Shown one piece after another: positions 23,708 to 33,814 of a stretch of 38,772 nucleotides of DNA. The position numbers were made by a program, and so were the translations under genes. This DNA comes from an uncultured Bacteroidales bacterium. GTDB taxonomy: Bacteria; Bacteroidota; Bacteroidia; Bacteroidales; UBA932. Each line of letters begins with the position of its first letter. Position 1 is the first letter of the stretch. The stretch covers positions 1-38,772 of the forward strand of contig CAMXAU010000029.1 in assembly GCA_947179325.1 (NCBI GenBank), given 5' to 3'. The notes beneath the pieces are model-generated. The model was not told the DNA's origin. It made no database searches and was given only the letters and a program-made list of their open reading frames with translations.

Positions 23708-24694
23708 ATGACACCAAGAGACTACATTCTGAAGGGACTAAAGAAAACATTTCGAATTGTAGCGAACCCAAAGTTCGATAATCCTTCATGTGAGCTTGAC
23801 CGGCAACGGGCAAACGATTTAATCTATGAACTTCTGTCTTCCGACAACCCATGTATGATCTCTCGCTTCGGCACCGGGGAAATCGGCATTGTCAATAATT
23901 ATCTGACATCACACAGCAATGATTCTATCATCAAGCGTTGCTTCAGCTATATTACTGATAACACAGGACTTCCATGGTGGGACAAACTCGTATATCAGTC
24001 TATGCGACTAAATGCAGGTATATTCCCCGAGAACATCGATACTCTTAATCGCTTCTCCGAACGCTACTTGCAAGATATACCAGAAATCGACCTTTTGGGA
24101 TCATTCAACTATACCGAGCGCTTTATGCCTCTTCACCCAGATGTGATAAACGTGCATCTCGAGTGCCTTTACCCTTTCTTTGTGGAATCTCCTTGGACGA
24201 GGATCTTAAAAGGGAGTAAAGTGTTGGTGGTTCATCCATTTATCGAGACAATCCGTCATCAGCATCAGATACATGAAAAGCTATTCGAGCATCCATTGAT
24301 CTATCCCGATTATGAACTTTTGACTGTAAAGGCTGTGCAATCAAATGCTGGAGCAGAGGTGCCTTTTGCTGATTGGTTTGAGGCACTTAAATATATGGAA
24401 GACCAAATATCAAGGCTTGATTTTGATTTCGCAATAATCGGTTGCGGGGCATACGGTCTGCCGATTGCCGCACACGTTAAGCGCCTGGGGAAAAAAGCAA
24501 TTCATCTTGGCGGAGGCTCGCAGCTCCTTTTTGGCATAAAAGGAAAACGTTGGGACGATGACTCTTATCATTGGCCTGATTTACCACACCTCAATACAAA
24601 CTACAGTAGCTTATACAATGATTTCTGGACTCGCCCCAACGAGTCTGAAACTCCAAAATCAGCAAGCCAAGTTGAAGGAGCCTGTTATTGGTAA
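23708..24694 (+). CDS. Putative GT-D fold glycosyltransferase
   Basis: This 328-residue protein has the marks of the GT-D fold family: CMISRFGTGEIGIV near the N-terminus, and in the last third DFAIIGCGAYGLPIAAHVK followed by KKAIHLGGGSQLLFGIKGKRW. The first glycosyltransferase with this fold was a streptococcal adhesin-modifying enzyme (DUF1792), and relatives occur in polysaccharide loci. No signal peptide or membrane span is visible. The sugar donor is unknown. It starts 12 bases after the acyltransferase. Confidence 0.8.
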   Translation: MTPRDYILKGLKKTFRIVANPKFDNPSCELDRQRANDLIYELLSSDNPCMISRFGTGEIGIVNNYLTSHSNDSIIKRCFSYITDNTGLPWWDKLVYQSMRLNAGIFPENIDTLNRFSERYLQDIPEIDLLGSFNYTERFMPLHPDVINVHLECLYPFFVESPWTRILKGSKVLVVHPFIETIRHQHQIHEKLFEHPLIYPDYELLTVKAVQSNAGAEVPFADWFEALKYMEDQISRLDFDFAIIGCGAYGLPIAAHVKRLGKKAIHLGGGSQLLFGIKGKRWDDDSYHWPDLPHLNTNYSSLYNDFWTRPNESETPKSASQVEGACYW

Positions 24695-24706
24695 TCATTA
24701 TATATA

Positions 24707-26014
24707 ATGTTAACGTTAGACTACTTATTCTGTTCAATTATTATCTTATTTTCTTATTTGATTCTACTGTTATCGAGAAGAAAATATAAGATTGTCCTTC
24801 CTTCCACATCATTCTGTTTAATGTGGACTGTCACGGTTCTCCTACTAATATTCCAAGTCAAAGGATTCTGGGTGACATATAAATTACCTGAATCTTCCGT
24901 ATCATTAGTAGCCCCTTTTATATTTTATTTATGTATTGCTTGTACAATTGGTTTTATTGTAGCACATATACTTACCACTAACGCAAATTTTAAGTATAAT
25001 TATGGTTATGTGGATGTAGAACTTCTGGATTATTATCTTAAACGATTTAAGTGGATTCCCTATGTATGTGGTGCTGTTGGAACGGTACTATTTGCATTCT
25101 TGGTCTCGACAATTGGAAATGTTGAGAATTTTAATGAATATCGGCAGATGGCCTTGGTTACAAAGCGCGTAGGTTATGCAGAAGTTGCACAGAGAATTTC
25201 TGGGCATATTAATATCCTAGGCGGATTTTATCTTATGTTATATGGGTATGTCTGTGGTCAGAAGGGAATTAGAATTGGGAATTTTCTTTGGGTGGTATTT
25301 CTATGTTCAATGATTAATATCTCAATTGGTGGACGAGTCTGGATATTAACTTCCTTACTCCCATTTTTTACAACTTACATATTAAGTATAAAATATGTCA
25401 ACTCTGACTTTGATCAACGCCTTAATACAAAGAAACTAATTTATATATTATTAATATTCATCTCCTTATTTGCTTTGATTGGACTTGTCAGAGGGAACGG
25501 TGACGGTGATAAATTTATCGACAAATTTTTATATCTTACAGATGGCAGTAGAATGACAAATATAATGCTCAATTTTTTTCCTCCAGGCACATATCAGCTT
25601 GAGAATGGAAAAAGTACAATATTGGGTGGAATCTTAGATTCACCTATGGTTAATATGTTTGCAGGCCGAATATCATTTGATATAGGATTGAGTGTTACAG
25701 TCAAGTCAATAATGCCAAACTTATATTATGATTTCGGTTTATATGGGGGACCAATCTTTATGGGATTTATTTGTATCATTCTCGAGATAGTTTGTCTGTA
25801 TCTTCGATATTCTAATTCAGTACTTAGCTTAATTTGTTATGGGACAATAGCAGGTTTTCTTGTACAATCTCCAGTAGGTAATGTATTCTCTTTATATACA
25901 CCAACTTTTGAATGGCTCATCATAATTATATTATTAAAAAGATGGATATTCAATAAAGGGCTTACCAATTTTGATAATAATCATAATACACCTGTTACGA
26001 AGGATTTATGCTAA
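24707..26014 (+). CDS. Wzy-like repeat-unit polymerase
   Basis: A 435-residue integral membrane protein with about ten to twelve spans. It shows a long loop around residues 255-340 and a central [16 protein letters not shown]. Wzy proteins share topology rather than sequence, and it is the only candidate polymerase in a locus that has a Wzx flippase. It is very AT-rich. The end overlaps the following acetyltransferase start by 7 bases. Confidence 0.82.
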   Translation: MLTLDYLFCSIIILFSYLILLLSRRKYKIVLPSTSFCLMWTVTVLLLIFQVKGFWVTYKLPESSVSLVAPFIFYLCIACTIGFIVAHILTTNANFKYNYGYVDVELLDYYLKRFKWIPYVCGAVGTVLFAFLVSTIGNVENFNEYRQMALVTKRVGYAEVAQRISGHINILGGFYLMLYGYVCGQKGIRIGNFLWVVFLCSMINISIGGRVWILTSLLPFFTTYILSIKYVNSDFDQRLNTKKLIYILLIFISLFALIGLVRGNGDGDKFIDKFLYLTDGSRMTNIMLNFFPPGTYQLENGKSTILGGILDSPMVNMFAGRISFDIGLSVTVKSIMPNLYYDFGLYGGPIFMGFICIILEIVCLYLRYSNSVLSLICYGTIAGFLVQSPVGNVFSLYTPTFEWLIIIILLKRWIFNKGLTNFDNNHNTPVTKDLC

Positions 26015-26598
26015 GAATATTTAAAAATATAGTTGTTAATTATATATACCGGTTAAACAACAAGGGACTAAAATTGCCGTATACAACCATAGCGAGGAAT
26101 TGTTCTTTCGGTTATCATAATTTAATATATGGTAAGAGCTTACTTTATAATGTCCGTTTAGAAGATTATACCTATGTTGGCGGTGAATGTAAAGTTATGA
26201 ATGCGGTGATTGGGAAATTTTGCAGCATCGGTCCTGAAGTATTGATTGGGGGACTGCCTTCTCATCCATTAAATTTGAAATCGACATTCCCTGGTTTTTA
26301 TCAAAAGGATTCATCGTTTTATGGTGTAGAACCGGAATATGAATATAATGAGCCTGAATTTAAACAGGTAACAATAGGCAACGATGTTTGGATTGGAGCA
26401 CGGGCTATGATTTTGGATGGTGTCTGCGTTGGAGATGGAGCGGTTATAGGTGCTGGGGCGGTAGTTACTAAGGATGTGCCTCCATACGCTATTGTCGGCG
26501 GAGTTCCTGCGAAAATTATAAAATTTAGATTTGCGGAACCGGAGATTCTTGACATGTTAAAGTCTCAATGGTGGAATGACCCGAAATACATAAGATGA
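26008..26598 (+). CDS. CatB-like hexapeptide acetyltransferase
   Basis: The 196-residue product is a left-handed beta-helix O-acetyltransferase of the CatB/xenobiotic type. It contains [14 protein letters not shown] and LPSHPLN, with the catalytic His likely in this loop. [15 protein letters not shown] and [20 protein letters not shown] follow near the end. It probably acetylates a capsule sugar. It overlaps the polymerase gene and is followed 31 bases on by a glycosyltransferase. Confidence 0.9.
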   Translation: MLRIFKNIVVNYIYRLNNKGLKLPYTTIARNCSFGYHNLIYGKSLLYNVRLEDYTYVGGECKVMNAVIGKFCSIGPEVLIGGLPSHPLNLKSTFPGFYQKDSSFYGVEPEYEYNEPEFKQVTIGNDVWIGARAMILDGVCVGDGAVIGAGAVVTKDVPPYAIVGGVPAKIIKFRFAEPEILDMLKSQWWNDPKYIR

Positions 26599-26629
26599 TA
26601 AGCCCACAAGATTAGCTTTTTATATAGTC

Positions 26630-27706
26630 ATGCGAATATTTGTAACCCACATATTGCCGGGAGTCGAGAATCGTAATAGCGGCATTTCACTAGCATCAAA
26701 AAATTTCTCTATGAACCTTGTGAGTGGAGGAATGTTTGACAAGGTTTTCTCCATTTTGCCCCCATTTGTCAATAGAGACATAGAGAAAGTTCGAGATGGA
26801 ATCGAGGTGGTTTATAGTCGTAGACTCCGGTTGCTACCTATAGTTGGCAAACTTGCTGCCATTATAGAACAAGTTACTTTACTAAGTAAAATACACAAAG
26901 AATCTAATGTATGGCTCTATAATCTGACACCACTAAATGCCGTATTGGTCAAACTGCTCAGATGGTTCAAGCCATCGGTTAAAATATTTGTTATCGTGCT
27001 GGATTTCACTCCCGGAGATAAACGAGCAGAACGTTGGTTGCCAACCATAAACTCATGTGACGGAAGAATTATACTCTCCACTTCTGATAAATTTGAGATG
27101 ACCAATACCATCTGCCTTCCGGGTGTGACGCCTTTGGAAAGGTCGAATTGGCCTACGATAATCAATCCAACAAAGGAATTTATTCTATCAGGACAATTGA
27201 GCGACAAGATTTCACTGTTAAGCAGATTGTTGCCGATATTTGCCTCTCATCCTGATTGGATACTTAATATAACCGGGATTGCTCCGAAGATGGCGGTTGA
27301 TTATGCGGAGAAGCACTCTAATATCAAATGCCATGGCAAATGCCCTTACGATGAATTCCTGAATGTTTTGCACCGTTCATCGTTTCTTCTAAGCACTCGT
27401 GATCCTCGAATGCCAGAAAATCAGTGTAACTTTCCCTCAAAAATTATTGAAGGACTGCTGCACAATAGGATAATCATCAGTACAATTGATTACACACAAT
27501 TAAATCCCATTAAGTATCTTAAAATCGATGCATCCAACCTTGAGCATGATTTGGTGAATGTTGTGAATATGCCTAAAAATGCATTACTTGAGTATGCAAA
27601 CCAAGCAATGTTGACTGATCAAATGTTCAACGCCAGACGTTGGGCTTATGAAATTGGAAATATTGAACGAGAATCTTTTAAGCACGTTATTAATAAAGAA
27701 ATATAA
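26630..27706 (+). CDS. Glycosyltransferase, GT4-like (GT-B fold)
   Basis: A 358-residue GT-B type enzyme. The N-terminus reads RIFVTHILPGVENRNSG, a donor-side region has SGQLSDKISLLSRLLPIFA and HGKCPYDEFLNVLHRSSFLLS, and NFPSKIIEGLLHNRIIIST resembles the E-x7-E end of GT4 enzymes. It adds one sugar to the lipid-linked repeat on the cytoplasmic face. Donor and linkage are unknown. Confidence 0.78.
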   Translation: MRIFVTHILPGVENRNSGISLASKNFSMNLVSGGMFDKVFSILPPFVNRDIEKVRDGIEVVYSRRLRLLPIVGKLAAIIEQVTLLSKIHKESNVWLYNLTPLNAVLVKLLRWFKPSVKIFVIVLDFTPGDKRAERWLPTINSCDGRIILSTSDKFEMTNTICLPGVTPLERSNWPTIINPTKEFILSGQLSDKISLLSRLLPIFASHPDWILNITGIAPKMAVDYAEKHSNIKCHGKCPYDEFLNVLHRSSFLLSTRDPRMPENQCNFPSKIIEGLLHNRIIISTIDYTQLNPIKYLKIDASNLEHDLVNVVNMPKNALLEYANQAMLTDQMFNARRWAYEIGNIERESFKHVINKEI

Positions 27707-27716
27707 TCCCCTGTCT

Positions 27717-28769
27717 ATGATTGAAGTATCGCTTGATAAATTAAGAAAACTTTTGCATGTTTGTTGTTTTGAAGCATGGCTTGATGTTTTTTTATTAAAC
27801 AATGCCTACATACTAAAACTCAGACGGAACTATCGCAAGTTTTCAAAACCAATTCTTATTTTGACATTACCTTACATAATTGTCAACTGGTTGATTAGAA
27901 CCTTTTATCATAATTCAATTGGAAAAGCAAGGGTAGCTAAAATCTTGAAAAGAGAACGTCTTATCAACTTTAATCATGAGGTTGTAATCGTTGCGATCGC
28001 TAAGAACGAGGGATTATACCTCAGGGAATGGTTGGAATTTCATCGTATGGTAGGAATCTCAAAAATTTATTTCTATGATAATGAGAGTTCGGACAATACA
28101 GAAGAAATTATTAAACCTTATATTGAAGAAGGTTTTGTAGAATATACTTATATGCCCGGAATTGGCAAACAATTGGATGCATATAATGATGCAATACGGA
28201 GACATCGGAACGATTGCAGATATATGGCATTTATTGATTTAGATGAATATATAATGCCGGAAATACCATATTCCAATATTGGTGAATGTATAAATAAGAT
28301 TCTTTCAAAGAAAAGCAATGCCGTCGGAATAGCCCTTAACTGGTGTCTTTATGGGAATTCCGGCCATGATACACGCCCCAAAGGGTTGATTACTGAGAAT
28401 TATATCAATCGTGCGGACGAAACTAATCCAATGAATCACATGGTAAAAACTGTGTGTAATCCAAGAATGGTAAAAGACTATATTTCTCCACATTACCCAC
28501 AGTATCTTTTGGGAGCAATTTCAATGGACTCCACCGGAACCAAGCGATCAAAGGGTTGGTTTTGCAGAGACCTCACTTTTAAGAATCTCAGGCTTAATCA
28601 CTATTACTGCAAAAGCAGAGAGGATTATATAATAAAAACATCCCGTGGTTTAGGAGATAGAGCAGGCCATTATGACTTGAGCAAATATGACAAGATGAAC
28701 TTCAATGACGTTCATGATGAAAGTATGCTATCATATAAAACTGATCTATATAAAGCATTATTAAAATGA
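27717..28769 (+). CDS. GT92/GT2-like glycosyltransferase
   Basis: The start at 27717 gives 350 residues and leaves 10 bases after the previous stop; an upstream ATG at 27648 would overlap that gene by 59 bases. After a short hydrophobic stretch (PILILTLPYIIVNWLI) comes the catalytic domain: VIVAIAKNEGLYLREWLEFH, then GISKIYFYDNESSDN, then YMAFIDLDEYI with the metal-binding D-x-D. This order is typical of the GT92 (DUF23) family. Its C-terminal end overlaps the next gene's start codon. Confidence 0.85.
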   Translation: MIEVSLDKLRKLLHVCCFEAWLDVFLLNNAYILKLRRNYRKFSKPILILTLPYIIVNWLIRTFYHNSIGKARVAKILKRERLINFNHEVVIVAIAKNEGLYLREWLEFHRMVGISKIYFYDNESSDNTEEIIKPYIEEGFVEYTYMPGIGKQLDAYNDAIRRHRNDCRYMAFIDLDEYIMPEIPYSNIGECINKILSKKSNAVGIALNWCLYGNSGHDTRPKGLITENYINRADETNPMNHMVKTVCNPRMVKDYISPHYPQYLLGAISMDSTGTKRSKGWFCRDLTFKNLRLNHYYCKSREDYIIKTSRGLGDRAGHYDLSKYDKMNFNDVHDESMLSYKTDLYKALLK

Positions 28770-29818
28770 TAAAAGCTTGTAAGTCTTACGATTTTGTCTA
28801 TCTAACAAACACACCATCATTCTATAAATTAAATCTTTGCCAGAAAATTTGCAGTGAAGGCAAGAATTTGCTGTTAGTGCTCTACGGATATGGGTCTGAA
28901 GCTGTGAACACATCATTGGACAGCAATGACACGTGGCTGTTCGATTATAAGTTTATCAATACAGGAGACTCAAATGCAAGGAACAAGGTTAAGACATTCG
29001 CCAATTTAGTGAGGTTACTGTCAAGTGTTCATTATAAGAAATTGATTTATGCGGGGTGGATTGCTCTGGAGTATAATCTCATGGCATTTATATCTCCAAA
29101 AAGAAAAAACGCTATGGTCTGCGAGTCATCAATTATAGATGTTTCTTTTGGCGGTTTTTCTGGGATTTTCAAAAAGGCGATAATTAATCGTATGAGTGCC
29201 GTATTGCCATCTGGACGACCACATGACCAACTTTTTCAGGCAATTGGTTTCAATGGGAAACGATTTTTGACAGGTAGCGTAGGCATTTTTGACAAACAGC
29301 CACGGGTTGCTAAGAAATCCCATTATCCGTTACGGTACATTTTTGTGGGAAGGCTGGTAGAAGTCAAGAATGTGTCACTGCTCATTGACGTTTTCAATAA
29401 AAATGGAAAGCCTTTGACCATCGTAGGTACAGGCGTGCTTGAAGAAGAGCTTAAAAACAAAGCCAAAGATAACATTTCCTTCACAGGCTTTATAGACAAT
29501 TCGAAGTTAGGTGAGATTTATCAGAACCATGATGTTTTCATTCTTCCATCTTATTCTGAAACTTGGGGACTTGTGGTAGAGGAAGCGTTATATTGGGGCT
29601 TACCTGTTATCGTCAGCGACCGCGTGGGAAGTGGTGAAGACATGGTCAAGGATTTAAACACCGGTTTAATCTTTAAAAATAATGATTGCGAGGATTTGCA
29701 AAGATGCATTGACCAAATGGAGTCAGAATATCATCTATACGCATGCAACGTTGAAAAAATTGACTGGGAGCAAAGAGAATCTAATCAAGTCAGAGCATAT
29801 TTAGACCTTTTGTCATGA
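28766..29818 (+). CDS. Glycosyltransferase family 4
   Basis: A 350-residue GT-B retaining glycosyltransferase. The donor-binding half has YIFVGRLVEVKNVSLLIDVF, then ITFTGFI-like ISFTGFIDNSKLGEIY, then LPSYSETWGLVVEEALYWG with the E-x7-E motif and VSDRVGSGED. It overlaps the previous gene by 4 bases (ATGA), so the two are translationally coupled. Confidence 0.9.
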   Translation: MIKACKSYDFVYLTNTPSFYKLNLCQKICSEGKNLLLVLYGYGSEAVNTSLDSNDTWLFDYKFINTGDSNARNKVKTFANLVRLLSSVHYKKLIYAGWIALEYNLMAFISPKRKNAMVCESSIIDVSFGGFSGIFKKAIINRMSAVLPSGRPHDQLFQAIGFNGKRFLTGSVGIFDKQPRVAKKSHYPLRYIFVGRLVEVKNVSLLIDVFNKNGKPLTIVGTGVLEEELKNKAKDNISFTGFIDNSKLGEIYQNHDVFILPSYSETWGLVVEEALYWGLPVIVSDRVGSGEDMVKDLNTGLIFKNNDCEDLQRCIDQMESEYHLYACNVEKIDWEQRESNQVRAYLDLLS

Positions 29819-29848
29819 TTTTATCTGGGTATCTCAGCGACAAACTGA

Positions 29849-30262
29849 CTGTTCTCTTTTTGCTCGAAATGTCACAGATTCGAATTCAGCGGTAAAAAAT
29901 CTCAGAAGAGAATCAAGTCGCTTCTTCTGCCATATATTCTCTGGAATATTCTCTTTGTATTTGTCTATGTCGTGCTTGATTTGATTCCCGGCTTAGGCCG
30001 CTTCAACAACAGTGGCGGCACTATTGACCTAGTTATGTGGAAGTATATCTGCGGGTGCAGCTTTTTCATTTATTGTTTCCATGAACCGGTGCTTAATATA
30101 TTCAATAAATTAGCTTTAGCTATTTGTGATACTAATCAGTTGATAATTAGACTCTTCTATTACATTAACCCGATATTGATGATTATTACCGCCATCATTG
30201 TAGCCAAACTTTTGAAGAAATTTATGCCTCAAGTATATGTCATACTTGCAGGCGGAAGATAA
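29849..30262 (+). pseudogene. Acyltransferase-3 family remnant
   Basis: The frame is open from 29849 and its only early start is a GTG at 29972. It reads KRIKSLLLPYILWNILFVFV, the early 'R..rLliPY..Wn' block of acyltransferase-3 proteins. About 30 residues later it is already at the C-terminal block CSFFIYCFHEPVLNIFNK, and it ends KKFMPQVYVILAGGR. Some 150 or more central residues that normally lie between are missing. A stray ATG frame at 29815-29895 may be the broken N-terminus. It is not expected to be functional. Confidence 0.7.
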
Positions 30263-30271
30263 TTGACATTT

Positions 30272-31435
30272 ATGAAAGTTCTACAGACTATCGGAGGCTT
30301 CAGCGCAAGGTGCGGAGGAACCTCTACCTGTACTTATGATTTACTGTCGGAAATGCATTGCATCAGTCCAGAGCCACATGTCGATTTGCTTACCCCGGAT
30401 GTGACAAGCCCAGATGATAGTCTAATGGGCACAGGTGAAGGATGGATAAAGGCCGTACCTAACGATTATCGCACTCCTCTTTCGTTGTCAAAAAATATGT
30501 ATAGATTTCTTGTAAAGAGCGACTACGACATATATCACACTAATGGAATGTGGATGCACATCAACCACTCGACGTGTGCGGTAGCTCGGATGAAAGGTAA
30601 GCCTTACATTATTACTCCTCATGGAATGCTATATCCAGAGACATTGGCCCGTAGCTCATGGAAAAAATGGCCAATGCGAAAACTGTGGTTTGACCGTGAT
30701 ATTATGAATGCTGCCTGTATTCATGTTACCTGCGAAAAAGAGATGGAAAATATGCGTCTCCTCGGATATAAGGGGCCGATTGCAGTTATCGGAAACCCGG
30801 TAGCCGTACCCGTTTTCACTGAAGAGATCTTTTCCGCCCGGCTCAAAACCCTATCACCTTCCCGATGTATTGCCTTCCTTGGCAGGCTTCATCCGAGAAA
30901 GGGTGTTGAGAACCTGCTGCATGGAGCAGCACTTGCTGCGAATAAAGACATCAGGGTTTTGGTCATCGGTAAAGGGGAGTCCTCCTATGAGTATTTCCTT
31001 CAATCGGAGGCCGAAAGGCTTGGTATCGCTAATCGTGTAGAATTCTTAGGCTTTCTTAATGGCTTTGACAAATATAATCAACTTTCCATGGCCGATGCGT
31101 TGTTCGTCCCGAGTGACATGGAGAACTTCGGTATGATTATTCCGGAAGCATTAATTGTCGGGACACCTGTTATGGCCTCAATTGGTACTCCCTGGGAGGT
31201 TCTTAATACTGAGCGCTGCGGATGGTGGCGCGATAATTCACCAGAATCCATATCTAAAGTGATAGATGAAATTTACTCAATGCCATGGCTGGAATATCTC
31301 GAAGCGGGCAAGAGAGGACGGGAATATATTATTAAAAATTTCATAGGAGAAAAGGTTGCCTCTCAGATGCATGAACTTTATCGTTGGATTCTCGGAGAGA
31401 ATGTAAAACCGGATTTTGTATGTGAAAGATTTTAA
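30272..31435 (+). CDS. Glycosyltransferase family 4
   Basis: A 387-residue GT4 enzyme from ATG 30272, preferred over a TTG 9 bases earlier. The acceptor half has GGFSARCGGTST and YDIYHTNGMWMH, then ITPHGMLYPE. The donor half has IAFLGRLHPRKGVENLLHGA and PSDMENFGMIIPEALIVGTP with the E-x7-E motif. The HGMLYPE pattern is common in enzymes that add to a lipid-linked acceptor in capsule loci. It is less AT-rich than its neighbours. Confidence 0.92.
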   Translation: MKVLQTIGGFSARCGGTSTCTYDLLSEMHCISPEPHVDLLTPDVTSPDDSLMGTGEGWIKAVPNDYRTPLSLSKNMYRFLVKSDYDIYHTNGMWMHINHSTCAVARMKGKPYIITPHGMLYPETLARSSWKKWPMRKLWFDRDIMNAACIHVTCEKEMENMRLLGYKGPIAVIGNPVAVPVFTEEIFSARLKTLSPSRCIAFLGRLHPRKGVENLLHGAALAANKDIRVLVIGKGESSYEYFLQSEAERLGIANRVEFLGFLNGFDKYNQLSMADALFVPSDMENFGMIIPEALIVGTPVMASIGTPWEVLNTERCGWWRDNSPESISKVIDEIYSMPWLEYLEAGKRGREYIIKNFIGEKVASQMHELYRWILGENVKPDFVCERF

Positions 31436-31449
31436 CAAACAGTAGTTCT

Positions 31450-32595
31450 ATGAAAATAGGCATAATAACAATTTTAAAGGTTAATAATTATGGTGCTGAG
31501 CTTCAGGCATATGCGACACAAGCGTTTCTAAATAAATTGGGATATAATGCAGAAATAATTGATTATCTGTTTTATAAAAATCCAAAACATAAAAAGACAG
31601 TTTTGTCAAAGCCCTTGTTTAGATATAGTTTTAAAAAAAGGGTGTCAGAGTTTCTGTACCCGATATTAGTTAAGGTTAGAAATCTAAGGAATAAGGCAAC
31701 TATAAAAAAAAGGCTTCTTAGGTTTGATGAGTTCCATAAGTTGCACAGCTCTATCTCAAAAACCTATAGGACAGTTGATGAACTTTATAATTCCACTTTC
31801 GATTATGATGTGTTTCTGACAGGTAGTGATCAGGTTTGGAATCCCGGGATTTATTCGACAGTTGCACCATATTTTCTTGACTTTGCCCCTGAAGGTAAAT
31901 TGAGAATTTCTTACGCTGCAAGTTTCGGTGTTTCAGACATTCCGAATGATTGCGTCCGATTATACCGATCATACCTTTCAAAATATGCCGCCATTGGAGT
32001 TAGGGAGAATAGCGCTGTAGATATTGTAAAGTCAATTAGTGGAAAGACTGCCACTTGGGTTCTCGATCCGACTTTCCTTTTAACAAAGGAGGAATGGCTG
32101 GAAGTCAGCAATGAAATACATAGTGTTGCGGACAATTTTTTATTGGTGTATGAACTGATTCCGTGTCCTTATATAATGATGTTATCACAACATATCGCGA
32201 ACTGCAAGAATCTAAAAATTGTGAGAATATGTCAGGATTCTGCAAATATAAAAGATGATGATTCAGTAATCAATGTTCTTGATGCTGGACCTTCGGAGTT
32301 TCTCTATCTGTTTAGCAAGGCGTCATTCGTGGTAACGAACTCATTTCATGGAACTGCATTTTCTGTAAATTTTAATAAACCTTTCTACACAGTACTCCCA
32401 ATTCATAAGCAAAACAATTCTAGACAGCAAAGTTTGTTGAATCTTCTCGGTTTAATGGATAGATGTTTGATTGAAGGGAGCGAATTTCCCGGAAATACAT
32501 CATTTGACATTGATTATACATCTGCGAATAATATACTGGATATAGAGCGAAAAAAATCTATAAACTTCTTAATTAACTCAATCAATGGAAGATAA
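31450..32595 (+). CDS. Polysaccharide pyruvyl transferase family protein
   Basis: A 381-residue protein of the CsaB/WcaK family. It begins KIGIITILKVNNYGAELQAYA, carries FLTGSDQVWNPG in the middle and FVVTNSFHGTAFSVNFNKPF near the end, the three classic signatures. Members add a pyruvate ketal from phosphoenolpyruvate to a sugar, giving the polymer negative charge. It overlaps the next gene, an FrhB-like iron-sulfur protein, by 11 bases; the pair is often seen together. Confidence 0.92.
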   Translation: MKIGIITILKVNNYGAELQAYATQAFLNKLGYNAEIIDYLFYKNPKHKKTVLSKPLFRYSFKKRVSEFLYPILVKVRNLRNKATIKKRLLRFDEFHKLHSSISKTYRTVDELYNSTFDYDVFLTGSDQVWNPGIYSTVAPYFLDFAPEGKLRISYAASFGVSDIPNDCVRLYRSYLSKYAAIGVRENSAVDIVKSISGKTATWVLDPTFLLTKEEWLEVSNEIHSVADNFLLVYELIPCPYIMMLSQHIANCKNLKIVRICQDSANIKDDDSVINVLDAGPSEFLYLFSKASFVVTNSFHGTAFSVNFNKPFYTVLPIHKQNNSRQQSLLNLLGLMDRCLIEGSEFPGNTSFDIDYTSANNILDIERKKSINFLINSINGR

Positions 32596-33814
32596 AAGAT
32601 CCCCCCTTTTAGCTGAAACGAGGTCATGTACTGGATGTGGGGCTTGTGCTAATATCTGCCCCAATGGATCTTTATCAATGGTTTCCGGTAAGGATGGCTT
32701 TTTATACCCAAACATAAATGTTGAAACGTGCATCAAGTGTCTTGCATGCGAAAAGACATGTCCTGTTATTATTCCGATTGACTTATCAGGAAACAAAAGC
32801 AATCCGGAAGTTTTTGCATGTTGGAACAAGGATTCCCAGATAAGAAGTCAGAGTTCATCCGGCGGTGCATTTTCGGCTTTGGCATCTGCAATACTTGAAG
32901 AAGATGGAATTGTTGTGGGCGCTTCATATAATAATCAGATGCAGGTAGCTCACAAGGCGTGTTTCTCTTTTGAAGATTTGGATTCTTTAAGGGGATCAAA
33001 GTATGTGCAAAGCTCAATGGGCGAAATCTATAAGTCAATTCGCTCATATCTGAACAAGGGAAAACGAGTGCTGTTCGTTGGAACTCCATGTCAAAACGCC
33101 GGAATAAAGAAATTTCTAAAGAGAGAGTATGTAAACTTGTATTGTTGTGACTTCATATGTCACGGCACGCCATCCCCGCTACTTTTCCAAAAATATCTTA
33201 AATGGATTGAGAAATCAAAAGGGATAAAGGTTACTTCCTTCAATTTTCGAAGTAAAAAAAGTGGATGGTATGATGCTCTGAGAGTTGTTAATAATCATGA
33301 AATCATGAAAGGTAAGTATGATGCCTATTTCTTTGGTTTTAACCGCAACTTCTCGTTAAGAGAGTCGTGCTATAACTGCCCTGAAATTGGAATGCCTAGA
33401 AGGGGAGATATTACGATTGCCGATTTTTGGGGTATTGGTATGACATATAGATTCGATAAGATCAAGGAAATAAAGGATGGCATTTCTTTGGTTATGATAA
33501 ACAATGCAAAAGGAGAGCTATTGTTTGAGTCGGCCAAGCCTTTTCTTGAATATAGAAAGGGATATTATGACGAAGCTCTTAGCCACAACATCCCAATGAT
33601 TGAGCCTTCCCCTCGACCAATTGAACGCGAAACTTTCTATCTGGATATGGAATCGATGGACTTTGAAGCTTTACGAAAAAAATATTTAAGAGTAAGAGGA
33701 AAGGCAAAAATAGTAGCATTTGCAAGAGAGTATATACCTCGCTTCATTATAACTAATCTGCGTGATATAGTACAATTCATAAAATGGAAACTAAATGGAA
33801 GTAAAACCTTATAA
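32585..33814 (+). CDS. Coenzyme F420 hydrogenase/dehydrogenase beta-subunit (FrhB)-like iron-sulfur protein
   Basis: A 409-residue protein with two N-terminal 4Fe-4S motifs: CTGCGACANICP at residues 15-26 and CIKCLACEKTCP near residue 45. The FrhB N and C domains follow, with SSGGAFSALASAIL, RGSKYVQS, FVGTPCQNAGIKKFL and ICHGTPSPLLFQKYL. Bacteroidales do not use F420 as far as is known, so it probably reduces something else with an FAD. It is overlapped by the pyruvyl transferase and the next acetyltransferase, which argues for a role in making the capsule. Confidence 0.9.
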   Translation: MEDKRSPLLAETRSCTGCGACANICPNGSLSMVSGKDGFLYPNINVETCIKCLACEKTCPVIIPIDLSGNKSNPEVFACWNKDSQIRSQSSSGGAFSALASAILEEDGIVVGASYNNQMQVAHKACFSFEDLDSLRGSKYVQSSMGEIYKSIRSYLNKGKRVLFVGTPCQNAGIKKFLKREYVNLYCCDFICHGTPSPLLFQKYLKWIEKSKGIKVTSFNFRSKKSGWYDALRVVNNHEIMKGKYDAYFFGFNRNFSLRESCYNCPEIGMPRRGDITIADFWGIGMTYRFDKIKEIKDGISLVMINNAKGELLFESAKPFLEYRKGYYDEALSHNIPMIEPSPRPIERETFYLDMESMDFEALRKKYLRVRGKAKIVAFAREYIPRFIITNLRDIVQFIKWKLNGSKTL

